Below, piece by piece: positions 32,972 to 41,806 of a DNA stretch of 64,000 bases (position 1 is the first letter of the stretch; each line of letters opens with the position of its first letter). The translations under genes and the position numbers were made by a program. The notes beneath the pieces are model-generated. The model worked only from the letters and a program-made list of their open reading frames with translations. It was not told the origin of the DNA and ran no database searches. Origin of the DNA: JAVVEG01 sp041751425 (GTDB lineage Bacteria > Pseudomonadota > Gammaproteobacteria > Pseudomonadales > Pseudohongiellaceae); NCBI GenBank assembly GCA_041751425.1, contig JBGSXL010000013.1, positions 1 to 64,000 on the forward strand, in the 5' to 3' direction.

Positions 32972-34846
32972 CTACTCTGTTCGCAAGACGTCAATTCTGT
33001 CCATGATGTCGTTCATGCGGCGCACCACCGCCTGATAAGCATCAGGTTGCGTCATGTCAAGACCGGCTTCATTGAGCAGGATATCGTGTGGATGCGCTGA
33101 ACCACCTGCCTTGAGAACATTCAGGAAGTTGATGCGTACCTGATCATCTCCTGCCAAAAACTGTTCTGCAAACCAGGCTGCACCAGACACTGATGTGGCG
33201 TACTGATATACGTAAAACTCATAATAAAAATGCGGGATGAATGCCCATTCCGCCGCATAGACATCATCGATGGTCAGCACGCCTTCGTCGTGCCCGTGGT
33301 AGCGTCGCAGCAAGTCACCATAAATCTGCGTCAGGCGAGGACCACTCAGAGGTTCACCGTTTTCTACAGCCTGATGAATAGCCAGTTCGAACTCACCGAA
33401 CATGGTTTGTCGATAGAACGTCCCGCGCAGCGATTCCAGCGCATAGCCCAGATAATATAGTTTCTCCTCTTTCGTGCTGGCGTTCTCGATCATGTATTCT
33501 TCCAGCAGAATCTCATTGATGGTCGACGCCATCTCTGCCAGAAAGATTGAGTAGTTGGCGGTCTCAAACGGTTGGTTCTGCTTTGCCAGCATTGTGTGTA
33601 CGGCATGACCCCATTCGTGTGCGAAAGTGGACATGGAGTTGTAGTCTTCCGTGTGATTCAGCAGCACGTAGGGATGCACGTCATAGGCTGCCGGTGACAT
33701 ATAAGCGCCACTTCGCTTGCCTTCCTGCGGGTGCGAGTGCATCCACTCCTGTGCCAGCCCTTCGCGCAACAGATCCAGATACTCCTGTCCAAAAGGCTGC
33801 AGGGCAGCGAAGGTGATCTCTTCCGAGCGCTGCAATCCGAAAGTGCCCGTGTTGGCGTCCAGCAAGGGAGGATATATGTCGTAATAACGCAGATCTTCGA
33901 CACCCAGCATCTCACCACGCAGTTTCAAATAACGATGAAATACGGGCAATGCCTGATTAACCTGGGTAACAAGCTGGGTATAGATTTCGGGTGGCAATGC
34001 ATCATCAAACATCGCGCGCGCAAGAACACTGTCAAAGTTGCGGGCTTTGGCGCGGAACACAGCGCTGAGCACCTGTGAGTTCAACGTGGCACCCATGCCA
34101 TTCTCTATGGCTTTCCACGCAGACCAAAAGCTGTCGAACACTATTTTACGATCGTCACGATTGCTGGCAGCACGATAGAATCCATAACCAGCCTGATTAA
34201 GCGTCGCCTGCGTGCCATCAGTCAGGGTGACGGTTGGCCACTGGATGCTGGCATTGGCGTAGAGGTTGTAAATTTGTTCAGCCTGCGACAACGCCATACC
34301 TGCTTGCGCCAGCAAGGCTTCACCGGCGGCGTCCAGTGTATGTGGCGCGCGCCGCAGAGTATCCTCAAGGGCAAACGCAAAAGGTGCCAGTGCCTGCTCG
34401 CGGGCAATAAAGCCACGCACACGCTCCTCGCCAATACTCAGAATTTCCGGGTCCATCCAGGAGGTTGATTCTGCCAGTTCCTGATACAGATTCTGAGCCT
34501 TGCCGAAGCGCTCCTGCGCAGAGGCCACACGTTGGTCCTCATCGCGTTTCATGGAAGCGTAACCGTATAAGCGGCTGACCTCCTTCTGCAAATCGGAAAT
34601 GGCACGCAATGCCGTGGCCATGGATTCTGAGCTCTCACCCAATGTGCCACGATAGACGTTCAAGGCTCTGGCTTGTTCAGTCAACTCAACGTATGCGGTC
34701 TCCCAGGCTTCATCGGAAGGGTACAGGTCTGTCAGATCCCAGATGTAGCGCTCGGTAGTATCAGTGTTACCCTGTGAGAAAACAATGGAAGACCAAAACA
34801 GTAATACCAGAGCAAACACCTTGCTCAGACTCATTTTTGCGCGCAT
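32972..34846 (-). CDS. pepF: Exported oligoendopeptidase F (M3 metallopeptidase)
   Basis: 624 residues. Most PepF enzymes are cytoplasmic, but here a clear signal peptide precedes the domain (MSLSKVFALVLLFWSSIVFSQ, residues 5-25). The oligopeptidase F N-terminal domain (RYIWDLTDLYPSDEAWE) leads to the zinc site: HEXXH in TFAHEWGHAVHTM, with the third ligand E in ANYSIFLAEMASTINE. PPLLDANTGTFGLQ is also family-typical. It should cut short peptides in the periplasm. Start ATG (further in-frame M at residue 5). Confidence 0.92.
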   Translation of the reverse strand: MRAKMSLSKVFALVLLFWSSIVFSQGNTDTTERYIWDLTDLYPSDEAWETAYVELTEQARALNVYRGTLGESSESMATALRAISDLQKEVSRLYGYASMKRDEDQRVASAQERFGKAQNLYQELAESTSWMDPEILSIGEERVRGFIAREQALAPFAFALEDTLRRAPHTLDAAGEALLAQAGMALSQAEQIYNLYANASIQWPTVTLTDGTQATLNQAGYGFYRAASNRDDRKIVFDSFWSAWKAIENGMGATLNSQVLSAVFRAKARNFDSVLARAMFDDALPPEIYTQLVTQVNQALPVFHRYLKLRGEMLGVEDLRYYDIYPPLLDANTGTFGLQRSEEITFAALQPFGQEYLDLLREGLAQEWMHSHPQEGKRSGAYMSPAAYDVHPYVLLNHTEDYNSMSTFAHEWGHAVHTMLAKQNQPFETANYSIFLAEMASTINEILLEEYMIENASTKEEKLYYLGYALESLRGTFYRQTMFGEFELAIHQAVENGEPLSGPRLTQIYGDLLRRYHGHDEGVLTIDDVYAAEWAFIPHFYYEFYVYQYATSVSGAAWFAEQFLAGDDQVRINFLNVLKAGGSAHPHDILLNEAGLDMTQPDAYQAVVRRMNDIMDRIDVLRTE

Positions 34847-34883
34847 GGGGACTCCTGTGCAACCTAAGTTAAATAGAGCGGAT

Positions 34884-36224
34884 TCAAGCTTTGTCCAATC
34901 TTAATCGAAATTCACGTCTGACCAAAAGATAACTTACCAGGGCCTGCACATTTACAGACAAAATGGAAACGTACCACACCTGGGTGATAGTGAACCCGGG
35001 TTGGTATTTCAGAAAAACCGCCAAGGGCAGGAACACGATCACGCGGATGGTAGAGCTAAGCATAGCCGGACGCGTATTGCCAAGCCCCTGAAACATACCG
35101 GAGCAGGCAAACACGATGCCTTGTGCGATAAAGTTTAGTGAGATCAATTGCAGGAACACCGAACCAACAGCAATAACTTCTGCTTCGTCTGTAAAGAATC
35201 CCACCAGCAAGTCAGACTTCCATTGCATGAGTACCGTGACGACAAGCATTACCGCGCTGCTAAGCATAATGCCCTTGTAACAAGTGTCCCGTACCCGGCC
35301 ATATTGTTTCGCCCCGTAATTTTGTCCGGCTATCGGACCCAGTGCGAATGCAATGGCCATGGTAGGCATAAAGATCGATTGCATGATGCGTCCACCGATG
35401 CTGAAGCCCGCTTGGGCTGACGCACCGAAATCCTGAATCAACCAGTACACGGCAGAGAAATAAATAAACAGAAGCAGCATCTCAACACCGGCTGGTATAC
35501 CGATTTCCATCATACGCTTCCAGAGATCAAAGCGCGGACGCCACAGCAGCGTCCTGAAAGATACGTATTTTTCCAGTTTGATGAAATACAGCGCCAACAG
35601 GCATACGCCAACGAACACCGATATCGAGCTGGCCAATCCGGCACCCATCACGCCAAGCGCCGGGCCGGGTCCCCAACCTGCAATCAGTATTGGCGCCAGA
35701 ATAGTATTCAGCACAACAGTCAACACCTGCACAATCATGCCGGGCTTCACCAGACCTGTCGCGCGCAAAGAGGAAACCATGGCCATCAGAGGAAATTGCA
35801 GCGCCATACCCGGCAAGAACCAGTACAGAAATACAACACCCTCGCGCCGCGCTGCGTTATCTGAGGTAATGCTCGCGAGATAAAGTTCTGCCAGTAGATA
35901 GCCGCCAACCAGAGTTAACGCAGCAAAGACTGCCGCAAGAACCAGCGACTGGTTGAATACCAGATTGGCTTCTTCCTGCTCTTGGCGTCCAACCGCTTGT
36001 GAAATCAACGCCACGGCACTCACGCCAAGAATCTGCGTCAGCGCCATGATGACGAACATCAGCGTACCGCCGGCGCCAACACCGGCAACAGCAGCATCAC
36101 CCAATGCGGCAACGAAGTACAAGTCCACCAGCAAATAGAGTGTCTGGAAAATCATACCTGCGGCAACGGGTGCCGCCATGCTGATGATGATTCTGGTTAC
36201 GGAGCCTTGTGTCAGGTCTCTCAT
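34884..36224 (-). CDS. MATE-family efflux transporter
   Basis: 446 residues, 12 membrane helices in two six-helix bundles; RIIISMAAPVAAGMIFQTLY, the polar ALISQAVGRQEQEEA loop after TM2, and AIAFALGPIAGQNYGAKQYGRVR in the matching loop of the second half are family hallmarks. Na+- or H+-driven extruder of drugs or metabolites; substrate unknown. Transcribed with pepF (37 bases apart). Only a weak ribosome site is seen. Confidence 0.92.
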   Translation of the reverse strand: MRDLTQGSVTRIIISMAAPVAAGMIFQTLYLLVDLYFVAALGDAAVAGVGAGGTLMFVIMALTQILGVSAVALISQAVGRQEQEEANLVFNQSLVLAAVFAALTLVGGYLLAELYLASITSDNAARREGVVFLYWFLPGMALQFPLMAMVSSLRATGLVKPGMIVQVLTVVLNTILAPILIAGWGPGPALGVMGAGLASSISVFVGVCLLALYFIKLEKYVSFRTLLWRPRFDLWKRMMEIGIPAGVEMLLLFIYFSAVYWLIQDFGASAQAGFSIGGRIMQSIFMPTMAIAFALGPIAGQNYGAKQYGRVRDTCYKGIMLSSAVMLVVTVLMQWKSDLLVGFFTDEAEVIAVGSVFLQLISLNFIAQGIVFACSGMFQGLGNTRPAMLSSTIRVIVFLPLAVFLKYQPGFTITQVWYVSILSVNVQALVSYLLVRREFRLRLDKA

Positions 36225-36354
36225 TAAGGGTTCCCAGACGGTTCGCGGAGATCCTGAGATGCTTTTAGCGGGAGGCTTATGGTCTCAGTCAGGCGCAGGA
36301 GGGTATCACTGATCGCAAGTTCAGGAAACGAAAAATCTGCCGCATTTAGTTTTT

Positions 36355-37593
36355 TTACTGGTTCAAGGGCTGAATGTCGGCCGTCTGATACTTGTTGTTC
36401 CAGAAGTTAGCCAGAGGCATCAGCATAGCCAGTGCGATGAATACCAAGGAGGAGAGAGGCGCAGGCATTAACCAGGATTCAACCCACCAGGGCAATATCG
36501 AGCAAAGAGTCCAAAAACCAAAAGAGGTTTTGATAGCAGCTTTACGCTGCTCAAGCACCATACTGTTGATCCACAAGCCACCACCCAATGGTATGAAATG
36601 CACCAGTGCCAGGCCGAAGCTCCATGCCTCACCCTGCATCAGAAACCATATCGTCAGCGCCATTAGAAAAAGATGTACGCTTATTGCGGCAATCAACACG
36701 GGCCGGGGAGGCAGTAAATTGAATTTCTGCTGTGCGTTGGGAAGACAGCGCGGTAATGGATAAGCGGCTTCGACATCGGCTGGTCGCCAACCTGTCGGCA
36801 TGAACCATAAACGAAACTTGTCGCCCCATTTTTCCGCATGCCAGGCATCCTGCATTAATTGCCACCAGACATGGAAATTAGCGTAGAAAGGATTCCAGCT
36901 ATGCAGCGGTTTCCGCACACCATACACACAAGGCTCCTCTGCCAACTCGGGTTGATAGGTGCCCAGCAACCGATCCCAGATGATGAAAACACCCCCGAAA
37001 TTACGATCGATATAGGGGTCGTTGATGGCATGGTGAACGCGATGGTTCATCGGAGTCACAATCACCTTTTCCAACCAGCCCAGGGTGTTGATGAAGCGCG
37101 TATGCACCCAGTATTGGTAAATCAGGTTTAATGAGCCCACGACCACAATTACTTCCGGAGGGAAGCCAATGAAAAGCATGGGCAAATAGAACACGCCACC
37201 AATCCAGAAGCCGTTAAAAGGCTGGCGCAATGCGGTAGAAAGGTTGAACTCCTCACTCTGATGATGCACCACGTGCACGCCCCAAAGGATATTGATCATG
37301 TGCTGACAGCGGTGGCTCCAGTAATAGCAGAAGTCATACAGAACAAAGGCAACCACCCACAGCAAAGGTGACATGGTCAGTTCACCATGCGGCAATATGG
37401 TCCACAGCAACGCATAGCCAAGAAAACTGATAAACCGGGTTGCGAAATTCATGGTTTGGCTTAGCAGCCCGGTACTGAGGGAGGCCAGGGTGTCATTGGC
37501 GCGGTAGTAACCGGTTTTGCGGTAATGATCCCAGGCAATCTCTGCCGCCAGCAGTATCAGGAATCCAGGTATCGCATAAAGAATCAAATCCAT
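36355..37593 (-). CDS. Sterol desaturase/fatty acid hydroxylase family protein
   Basis: 412-residue integral membrane di-iron enzyme. The eight-histidine pattern is present: WSHRCQHMI, HVVHHQSEE, and NHRVHHAIND with the upstream YQYWVHT. Membrane helices flank it, and an additional four-helix C-terminal region (about 290-400) extends it beyond the roughly 280-residue core, as in alkylglycerol mono-oxygenase-like members. It likely hydroxylates or desaturates a lipid. Monocistronic. Confidence 0.88.
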   Translation of the reverse strand: MDLILYAIPGFLILLAAEIAWDHYRKTGYYRANDTLASLSTGLLSQTMNFATRFISFLGYALLWTILPHGELTMSPLLWVVAFVLYDFCYYWSHRCQHMINILWGVHVVHHQSEEFNLSTALRQPFNGFWIGGVFYLPMLFIGFPPEVIVVVGSLNLIYQYWVHTRFINTLGWLEKVIVTPMNHRVHHAINDPYIDRNFGGVFIIWDRLLGTYQPELAEEPCVYGVRKPLHSWNPFYANFHVWWQLMQDAWHAEKWGDKFRLWFMPTGWRPADVEAAYPLPRCLPNAQQKFNLLPPRPVLIAAISVHLFLMALTIWFLMQGEAWSFGLALVHFIPLGGGLWINSMVLEQRKAAIKTSFGFWTLCSILPWWVESWLMPAPLSSLVFIALAMLMPLANFWNNKYQTADIQPLNQ

Positions 37594-37661
37594 CGTAGGC
37601 TCTTTTTTCAGATGCTCTGTTTGCAGCTAAAGTGCCATTGTAATGGGGGTAGGTCAATATG

Positions 37662-38177
37662 TTAATTCGTGGTAGATCGGACCACTTGTTCCTTTTGTTT
37701 AGAGTTACCACCATAAATCTTTATGGCCAGATAGACAATAAGCGGAGCGAACACCAAGGCAAAAACGAACATCAATAATATTACTTGAATGAATGGGTCT
37801 TTCGAGAGAGCTCCAAATGGCATTCGCATATAACTTATAGGTGTGTGAAAGCCGATAAGTGGCATTGCATTATTGAGCACAGCGAAAGATTTTGTAATTG
37901 TGAAGTAAATGGGGAGTAGGAATGGTGCTAGTTTCAACGAGGCTGTTTGCAAATAATCGTGAATATTAGCTTCCTTTATTTCCGAATAAACCAAGCAGGA
38001 GAACATTATCGCTAGGACAAGGAAATGAGCTGGTGAAAAGAGAATCGTCCTGAAACTGGTGGTATCTATAAATGGATTTAGCTCTCCTCCTTGAAAATTT
38101 TGTACCAAGTAGGCTGTGCTCCATGCATCAAGTAAAAATAGAACCAATAGAACCAAAGTGAACAGTGTTATGCGCAT
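37662..38177 (-). CDS. Four-helix membrane protein, candidate immunity protein for the upstream bacteriocin-like peptide
   Basis: 171 residues with hydrophobic segments at about 2-22, 46-66, 84-106 and 130-155 and a short basic tail. DAWSTAYLVQNFQGGELNPF faintly recalls DUF5658-type proteins, but no family is firmly recognised. It follows the double-glycine-leader peptide gene on the same strand and is visibly AT-richer than its neighbours (21 G+C of 60 counted at 37921-37980). Small multi-helix membrane proteins next to such peptides are often immunity proteins; this is inference. AAGG 11 bases before the ATG. Confidence 0.6.
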   Translation of the reverse strand: MRITLFTLVLLVLFLLDAWSTAYLVQNFQGGELNPFIDTTSFRTILFSPAHFLVLAIMFSCLVYSEIKEANIHDYLQTASLKLAPFLLPIYFTITKSFAVLNNAMPLIGFHTPISYMRMPFGALSKDPFIQVILLMFVFALVFAPLIVYLAIKIYGGNSKQKEQVVRSTTN

Positions 38178-38223
38178 GACAAGTTTAACCTTCGCAAACT
38201 ATATTTGTTTCTCCCGATAAGTT

Positions 38224-38247
38224 TGGAGGGAGTGAGGACTCCCTCCA
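38224..38247. terminator. Perfect hairpin between the bacteriocin-like gene and the membrane protein gene
   Basis: TGGAGGGAGT-GAGG-ACTCCCTCCA, a perfect 10-bp stem. Followed on the plus strand by TATTTTTCTTT, a full terminator there, but on the minus (coding) strand only by AAACTT. In the minus transcript it may slow decay or partly end transcription between peptide and downstream gene. Confidence 0.65.
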
Positions 38248-38266
38248 TATTTTTCTTTAGCGATGA

Positions 38267-38521
38267 TCACATCGAACATTCATCAGCACCGAAATAACGA
38301 TCGTAAAAATCCTTTCCTGCTGAAACCATAACAGAGCCTCCAAATATGGCACCCCCCCACTTCACAGCAGGCACCACCAGTGGAATCAGTGGAAGCGCCC
38401 CGCCGCTCACCTGCTCCAGTTCGTCACTCGTGAGTTCGCGCATACTGGCAGGCATGGCGTTGCCGGTGTTCGCAGAAAGAATCGGTTGGGTTTTGAAACA
38501 AGCATCAAATATCTGTTGCAT
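38267..38521 (-). CDS. Double-glycine leader bacteriocin-like peptide
   Basis: 84 residues from ATG 38521 (AAGGAG 8 bases upstream). MRELTSDELEQVSGG (27-41) is a canonical Gly-Gly leader end, close to the 15-residue leaders of class II microcins such as colicin V; cleavage after G41 gives a 43-residue core. That core has an apolar start (ALPLIPLVVPAVKWGG), a GxxxG-like AIFGGSVMVSAG segment able to cross membranes, an acidic/aromatic tail (KDFYDRYFGADE) and one cysteine (C82). Starting at M27 would give the bare classical leader but has no ribosome site; the 26-residue extension is unusual. No peptidase-containing ABC exporter is in the window. Could also be a signalling or modified peptide. 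Confidence 0.75.
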   Translation of the reverse strand: MQQIFDACFKTQPILSANTGNAMPASMRELTSDELEQVSGGALPLIPLVVPAVKWGGAIFGGSVMVSAGKDFYDRYFGADECSM

Positions 38522-38658
38522 CTCTTACACTCCTTGTATGAAAGATAATGATATGTGGCCGTGCGGTCCGGTTGAGGAAACTTCTCACCCGTACTGAAAG
38601 TAAAGACGCTGTTTGGAATTTTGTAAAGGTGATCTGCGTAAAATCTGACGACAACGGC

Positions 38659-39624
38659 TCAGCGCGGGCGCATAACCCGCTTCATGATCTGATAGGTGCC
38701 GTCGTTGGCGTACATCTCATCTTCAATATCCTGCTGCTTTTTGTCGCCCGCCGTGAAGTCTCCGTCGTAAGAATTGCTGAGGGTATGCAAAAATATGTCC
38801 ATATCAACACCATCCAGCGAAATAGTTCCGATACGTCCCCGGCTGTCATCACTTTGCATGGCCAGAACACCAATGGTTCTGACTGTTCGCGGAGGGGGGA
38901 GTAGACGGTTGAAGTAGTCCACCACAAAATTGCCCTCCAGCAAGCGATAATCGCGAACCTCGTCCGTGCCGCATTCAATCAGCTCGTTGCGCTGTTGCAG
39001 GGCGTCGCAAGTGAACTGACTATTGTCGATTTGTCGACGGTCGGCAATATCCTGCACGATTTGTCGTACGCCCTCAGTTGTCGGCTTGGGAGCAGGTTGT
39101 GCTGGTGAGGGGATTGGCAGAGGGGCGGGGCTCTCGGCTAGTTGCATGTCGACCTCAACCGGCGCTGGCGATTGCTCCTCTGCAACAACCGGAGTATCAG
39201 CTGGCAGAGGCTGCACGTCAGTTACCACTACAGTTTCTTCTCGCTGCTCAACAACAGGCGGCACTTCAGGCTCCGGTTCCGGGCGAGTTACCAGACGCAA
39301 TTGAATACTAGGGGATTCGAGCGCAAGAGGAGGGGCAGTGGTAAAAGAATCTGAAGTTTGCAGCAAATAGAGCGCCAGCCCATGCCCCATCAGGCTGAAA
39401 AACAGCAGGGGGAGAAGTGCCCGGTTTTCCTTGGTGTCAGGTTCTTCATCAGGTTCATCCAGCTCAGTAAACTTTACCAGTTCTCCGAATTGTTCAAAAT
39501 GCCCATGCTCTTCAGACTGGGCAATCTCCCCAAACGGCTCATGCTGTTCAACCGCCTCACCCAATAGAGGTTCATGCTGCCAGTCCCCTTCTATATCAGG
39601 GTTGTCTGAAGTTTCAGCACGCAT
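38659..39624 (-). CDS. TonB-like single-pass protein with proline-rich periplasmic linker, function unknown
   Basis: 321 residues from ATG 39624 (AGGAG 8 bases upstream; a TTG at 39633 is less likely). Acidic cytoplasmic region (about 1-65), one membrane helix (about 69-88, LLPLLFFSLMGHGLALYLLQ), a Glu/Pro-rich extended linker (about 105-185), and a globular C-terminal part (about 190-321, with VRQIVQDIADRRQ and a C-x17-C pair). The architecture recalls TonB/TolA, but the C-terminal domain does not look like TonB. Independent of the peptide gene downstream. Confidence 0.6.
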   Translation of the reverse strand: MRAETSDNPDIEGDWQHEPLLGEAVEQHEPFGEIAQSEEHGHFEQFGELVKFTELDEPDEEPDTKENRALLPLLFFSLMGHGLALYLLQTSDSFTTAPPLALESPSIQLRLVTRPEPEPEVPPVVEQREETVVVTDVQPLPADTPVVAEEQSPAPVEVDMQLAESPAPLPIPSPAQPAPKPTTEGVRQIVQDIADRRQIDNSQFTCDALQQRNELIECGTDEVRDYRLLEGNFVVDYFNRLLPPPRTVRTIGVLAMQSDDSRGRIGTISLDGVDMDIFLHTLSNSYDGDFTAGDKKQQDIEDEMYANDGTYQIMKRVMRPR

Positions 39625-39717
39625 GGCAGGCAAAGGCTCCTTGTTAATGGATGAACACGCTTTGGCTTTCGTTTGACCGCTGGTTCCGTATTTGGTTCTG
39701 CTGTTACCGGCAACTCG

Positions 39718-40476
39718 CTAACCGGCCGGTCCTTCAATGGGGTCGGCGCCGAAGCTGATGATCATGGTGCGTACTTCCTGCAGGGCTTTATCCAGCTGTG
39801 CTTCATCCATGCCACGCATGACCAGATTCGTGCCATAACCGTCTGCTCTGTGAAAGGGATAGCTGCCAATGTCCATATCCGGATATCTATCCTGAATAGC
39901 CTTAAGAGCATTGGCAACACGGCTTTCTCCCAGGAAAGCACCCACCGTACGCGAGCGCATGGAGCGGCCTCCGCCAAGTCGCTCGCGGGTCAAAGTAGAT
40001 ACCATGGCTTGCATCACGCGGGGCACACCAGCCATGACATAAACGTTGCCAATCTGAAAACCCTGCGGCCCGCCGGTAGGGTTGTCTATCAATGTAGCGC
40101 CGCTAGGTACTCTTGCCATCAACAATCCCGCAGTGATGACTTCCGGTGGTGCGTTGCGGCTGCGTATCAGTGCCTCAATTTCCGGATGCAGAATCAATTC
40201 CAGATTGAACGCTTTAGCGATGGCCGCAGCCGTTATGTCGTCGTGGGTTGGGCCGATGCCGCCAGTGGTGAACACCAGATCATATTTCTCCCGACATGCG
40301 TTTACCGCCGCGATAATCTCATGCTCGATATCCGGAATTACCCGAGCCTCGTGCAATTGCACGCCAAGTTCATTCAGTGCCTTGGCAAGATAATTCAGAT
40401 TCAGATCCTGCGTGCGCCCCGACAGAATCTCGTTGCCGATAATAATCATGCATGCGCTGACTGCCTTCTGTGTCAT
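39718..40476 (-). CDS. CinA-type molybdopterin-binding domain protein
   Basis: 252 residues from ATG 40476 (AGGA upstream). MIIIGNEILSGRTQDLN, FTTGGIGPTHDDITAAAIAKAF and GNVYVMAGVPRVMQAM are the conserved N-terminal CinA/MoaB-like domain; the C-terminal deamidase domain of full-length CinA is absent, a common arrangement. The stand-alone domain has been linked to nucleotide-pyrophosphatase and damage-inducible functions. Probably co-transcribed with the GST gene upstream. Confidence 0.88.
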   Translation of the reverse strand: MTQKAVSACMIIIGNEILSGRTQDLNLNYLAKALNELGVQLHEARVIPDIEHEIIAAVNACREKYDLVFTTGGIGPTHDDITAAAIAKAFNLELILHPEIEALIRSRNAPPEVITAGLLMARVPSGATLIDNPTGGPQGFQIGNVYVMAGVPRVMQAMVSTLTRERLGGGRSMRSRTVGAFLGESRVANALKAIQDRYPDMDIGSYPFHRADGYGTNLVMRGMDEAQLDKALQEVRTMIISFGADPIEGPAG

Positions 40477-40505
40477 TTGTTTTTCCTGCAAAGAGGTATT
40501 GGGAA

Positions 40506-41153
40506 CTAGCCCACTTCGTCGGCTGCGATGGTTTCAGTCTCGGCGCTGCCCTGAGCAATCCACAAACGCATCTTTTCATGCCCCAGCACATGATGCAAAT
40601 AGGTGCTGGCCAACTCGGACACAGCAACTTCATAGGTCACGAACCTGCTGCATACCGGCGCGAACATGCAATCGACAATCGAGAACTCGCCGAAAAGCCA
40701 TGGGCCTTTGTCCTGATAGATGGTGCGCAGATTGGTCCAGATATGATCTATGCGGGAAATGTCTTTCTGCAGCGCAGGTGTCATGGCGACCTTGCGTCCG
40801 GAAGCTCGGCAATTCATGGGCATCTTGCTGCGCAGCTCCGCGAATGATGAATGCATTTCGGCGCTGATGGCGCGCGCAATGGCGCGTGCTTTAACATCAG
40901 CAGGCCAGCCCCGGTTTTCGAGATACCTGTCCGAAACATATTCACAGATTGCCAGCGAATCCCACACCCGCAGCCCTTCGTCATGCAGAACCGGCACTTT
41001 GCCTGCTTCCGTATACAAAGCCATCTGTTCTGCAGTCGTTGGCTCATCCAGTGCGATCCGGATCTCCTCGAATGCAATTTCATGAACTGAAAGGAACAAC
41101 CAGGGGCGCAATGACCAGGAGGAGTAGTTCTTGTTGCCGATGACCAGTTTCAT
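40506..41153 (-). CDS. Glutathione S-transferase family protein
   Basis: 215 residues; thioredoxin-like N-terminal domain (KLVIGNKNYSSWSLRPWLFL with a catalytic serine/tyrosine region, KVPVLHDEGLRVWDSLAICEY glutathione-binding turn) and helical C-terminal domain (GPWLFGEFSIVDCMFAP). The NYSSWSLRPWL start is typical of a bacterial GST subgroup near CinA genes. Substrate unknown. Confidence 0.9.
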   Translation of the reverse strand: MKLVIGNKNYSSWSLRPWLFLSVHEIAFEEIRIALDEPTTAEQMALYTEAGKVPVLHDEGLRVWDSLAICEYVSDRYLENRGWPADVKARAIARAISAEMHSSFAELRSKMPMNCRASGRKVAMTPALQKDISRIDHIWTNLRTIYQDKGPWLFGEFSIVDCMFAPVCSRFVTYEVAVSELASTYLHHVLGHEKMRLWIAQGSAETETIAADEVG

Positions 41154-41165
41154 ACTAAGTGCTCC

Positions 41166-41651
41166 CTACAAAAGACCCTGCCAATAACCAACATCGATCC
41201 ACTGGCCGCGTTTGAAACCCACTTCATTGAAATGACCAATTTTGCTCATGCCAAATTTCTCATGCAGGGCGATACTGGCCGCATTAGGTAGTGCGATACC
41301 ACCGATAACACAGTGAATGCCTCTTGTCTTCATTTGCGTAAATAACTCCGCATAGAGCTCAGATCCCAGACCATTCTGATGCCGGTCCGGCGCCAGATAA
41401 ACGGAAATCTCTACGGTATAGCGGTAAGCACTGCGCGTCTTCCACTTGCCAGCATAGGCATAGCCAGCGATCTGTCCGGCTTCTTCCGCCACAATCCAGG
41501 GCAGGTTAGCCGCATGAACTTCCCGGATGCGCTCAGTCATGTCCGCGGCGCTAATCGCGATTTCCTCGAAAGTGATAAATGTGTTGAGAATATAGTGGTT
41601 GTAGATAACTGCGATGGATTCTGCATCGCTGAAGGTAGCCGCTCGTATCAA
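41166..41651 (-). CDS. GNAT acetyltransferase, phosphinothricin-acetyltransferase-like
   Basis: 161 residues from TTG 41651, chosen because GGAG lies 7 bases upstream and (M)IRAATFSDAESIAVIYNHY is the family start; an ATG at 41717 lacks a ribosome site. Features: TFEE after the first strand, GYAYAGKWKTRSAYRYTVE, the acetyl-CoA loop APDRHQNGLGSELY, and NAASIALHEKFGM near the end. The Pat/YncA subgroup N-acetylates amino-acid-like compounds such as methionine sulfone. Same strand as the GST gene, 12 bases away. Confidence 0.88.
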   Translation of the reverse strand: MIRAATFSDAESIAVIYNHYILNTFITFEEIAISAADMTERIREVHAANLPWIVAEEAGQIAGYAYAGKWKTRSAYRYTVEISVYLAPDRHQNGLGSELYAELFTQMKTRGIHCVIGGIALPNAASIALHEKFGMSKIGHFNEVGFKRGQWIDVGYWQGLL

Positions 41652-41806
41652 AATGAATACTCCATCATTGTGCCGACAGCGATTCTGGTACCGACACAGG
41701 GTTTTGTCCAGCCCCATTGTTGATCTGTCGTTTATGGTTTTGCCCGAGTGCCGAAATTGATCTATAAAGCCGGTTTGGAAAAACGGCGCGATACAAGGAG
41801 AAGATC

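Noticed and set aside
34884..36224. MATE transporter as exporter of the bacteriocin-like peptide
   Set aside because: MATE proteins move small molecules and lack a C39 peptidase domain; two other genes separate it from the cassette.
39673..40509. Long plus-strand ORF (278 codons)
   Set aside because: It lies antisense to the well-supported CinA-type gene and has no family-like features.
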